Source: CAZAQS01 sp964486825 (GTDB lineage: Bacteria > Chloroflexota > Anaerolineae > Anaerolineales > UBA4823). From it: DNA of 13,890 nucleotides. Made by a program: the position numbers and the translations under genes. The stretch spans positions 1-13,890 of the forward strand of contig CAZAQS010000117.1 in NCBI GenBank assembly GCA_964486825.1, written 5' to 3'. Below the pieces are notes generated by a model. The model did no database searches and was not told where the DNA came from. It was given only the letters and a program-made list of their open reading frames with translations. Below are positions 12,740 to 13,890 of this stretch, piece after piece. The stretch's first letter is position 1. Each line of letters begins with the position of its first letter.

Positions 12740-13890
12740 ATGACCAAGATTTGTGTCCTTGGGCTGGGTTATATCGGCCTGCCGACTGCCTGTATGTTCG
12801 CCTCGCGGGGCCTGGATGTCGTGGGCGTGGATGTCAACGAGATGGTTGTGAGCACCTTGAATGGCGGCGGCATGCATATCGAGGAGCCCGGCCTGCGCGA
12901 GCTGGTCCACGATGCCTTAGACAGCAAGCTCCTGCGCGTGTCCAACCGGGTCGAACAGGCGGATGTCTTTATCATCGCGGTGCCGACGCCCTTCAACCCG
13001 GACAAGACTGCCGATATGCGAGCGGTGACGTCTGCGACGGAGGCGGTGACGCCGTACCTGCGCCCGGGGAACCTGGTGGTGCTCGAATCCACTTCCCCAC
13101 CCATGACGACCCAAAACCTGGTCCAGCCGATCCTGGAAAGATCAGGGCTTAAAGCCGGACAGGATTTTTACCTGGTCTATTCGCCAGAGCGGGTCCTGCC
13201 AGGGAAAATATTGAAGGAGATGGTCGAGAACGCGCGTGTGATCGGCGGCATCGACCAGGCTTCCGCAGAGCAGGGCAAAGCCTTATACGCGAATTTCGTA
13301 AAGGGCGAGATCGTTCTGACGACGGCTGCTACTGCCGAGATGGTCAAATTGATGGAGAATACCTACCGGGATGTGAATATCGCCATTGCCAATGAGTTTT
13401 CCCGGCTGGCGGACTGCTTTGGCATCGACGTGTGGGAGGCCATCTCGATCGCCAACCGGCACCCGCGCGTAAATATCCTCAAACCCGGTCCCGGCGTAGG
13501 CGGGCATTGCATCAGCGTCGATCCATGGTTCCTGGTCGAAGCGGCCCCGGAACTTACGCCCTTGATCCGCACTGCCAGGGAGGTGAACGACGCGCAGCCC
13601 CTTTTCGTGTTGGGCTTGATCCGCCGGGCCGTGGGGGAGCTGGGCGGAAAGCGAGTGGCTGTCCTGGGGCTGGCATATAAAGCGGATGTGGATGACTTAC
13701 GCGAGAGCCCGGCGGTTGAGATCGCCCGGCTGCTGGTTGAGGCGGGGGCGTTGGTTAAAGCCTATGAGCCGTTCAAGCCAGGCGTCCAATTGGAGGGTTT
13801 GAAGACCGTTCAGACGCTGGAGGAGGCGCTCGAAGATGCGCAGGCCATTATCCTGCTGGTGGGCCACAAGATCTTCCGAGAGCTTGCGCC
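12740..13890 (+). CDS. wecC: UDP-N-acetyl-D-mannosamine dehydrogenase, 3'-truncated by window end
   Basis: WecC oxidises UDP-ManNAc twice with NAD to UDP-ManNAcA, a precursor of enterobacterial common antigen and many capsules. The frame is open to the window end, giving 383 codons of about 400-420. Visible motifs are the Rossmann start KICVLGLGYIGLPTACMFA, VPTPF, ESTSPP, SPERVLPGK, ENTYRDVNIAIANEF, and GPGVGGHCISVDPWFLV with the catalytic Cys at 257. The C-terminal domain with VAVLGLAYKADVDDLRESP follows. The VLPGK and VDPWFL versions favour the UDP-ManNAc/UDP-GlcNAc dehydrogenase group over UDP-glucose dehydrogenase. A close relative acting on UDP-GlcNAc (WbpA-like) is the alternative. AAGGAGAT (12726-12733) precedes the ATG by 6 nt. 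It belongs to the same transcript as gmd and small ORF B by spacing. Confidence 0.93.
   Translation, partial: MTKICVLGLGYIGLPTACMFASRGLDVVGVDVNEMVVSTLNGGGMHIEEPGLRELVHDALDSKLLRVSNRVEQADVFIIAVPTPFNPDKTADMRAVTSATEAVTPYLRPGNLVVLESTSPPMTTQNLVQPILERSGLKAGQDFYLVYSPERVLPGKILKEMVENARVIGGIDQASAEQGKALYANFVKGEIVLTTAATAEMVKLMENTYRDVNIAIANEFSRLADCFGIDVWEAISIANRHPRVNILKPGPGVGGHCISVDPWFLVEAAPELTPLIRTAREVNDAQPLFVLGLIRRAVGELGGKRVAVLGLAYKADVDDLRESPAVEIARLLVEAGALVKAYEPFKPGVQLEGLKTVQTLEEALEDAQAIILLVGHKIFRELA

Overview
This window most likely comes from the chromosome of an anaerobic-type Chloroflexota bacterium (Anaerolineae-like). That is an inference from protein style: a CpaE-type ATPase, a YvcK with an N-terminal membrane anchor, and a small NusG paralogue with tiny unnamed ORFs at the head of a polysaccharide locus. 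No rRNA or other marker gene is present to prove it. Coding density is high. I see no tRNA, rRNA, CRISPR array, insertion sequence or phage gene.

Left part (2-4709): the 3' end of a cpaE-like Flp/Tad-pilus ATPase gene on the + strand converges with a minus-strand set read right to left: a ROK-family sugar kinase, recJ (single-strand 5'-3' exonuclease) and an mrfB/yprB-type DEDD exonuclease with a TPR-like tail. Gaps of about 30 bp suggest one transcript. Middle part (4717-10201): a divergent promoter region separates the ROK kinase from yvcK. It is followed on the + strand by gap, pgk and tpiA (lower glycolysis/gluconeogenesis) and an integral-membrane M50-like zinc protease. Sugar phosphorylation, the triose-phosphate enzymes and YvcK, known elsewhere to link carbon supply to envelope synthesis, thus sit together.

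Right part (10202-13890): a 330-bp non-coding leader with a candidate promoter and several hairpins opens an exopolysaccharide/O-antigen-type locus. The order is small ORF A (74 aa), an RfaH/LoaP/UpxY-like NusG paralogue, a 143-bp hairpin-bearing gap, gmd (GDP-mannose 4,6-dehydratase), small ORF B (76 aa), and wecC (UDP-ManNAc dehydrogenase, cut by the window end). Small ORFs A and B are paralogues: a 49-codon core is 41/49 identical in protein and 115/147 in DNA by hand alignment, with 15 of 23 changed codons synonymous. I know no named function for them.

The best candidate for something undescribed is this module: a repeated small conserved protein interleaved with a specialised NusG and sugar-nucleotide genes, with hairpin-rich leaders that could be antitermination targets. 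Other points of interest are near-leaderless promoter candidates for the ROK kinase and yvcK, a perfect 14-bp-arm hairpin between gap and pgk, an Asp-to-Asn change in the CpaE-like Walker B position, and a GAPDH insertion.
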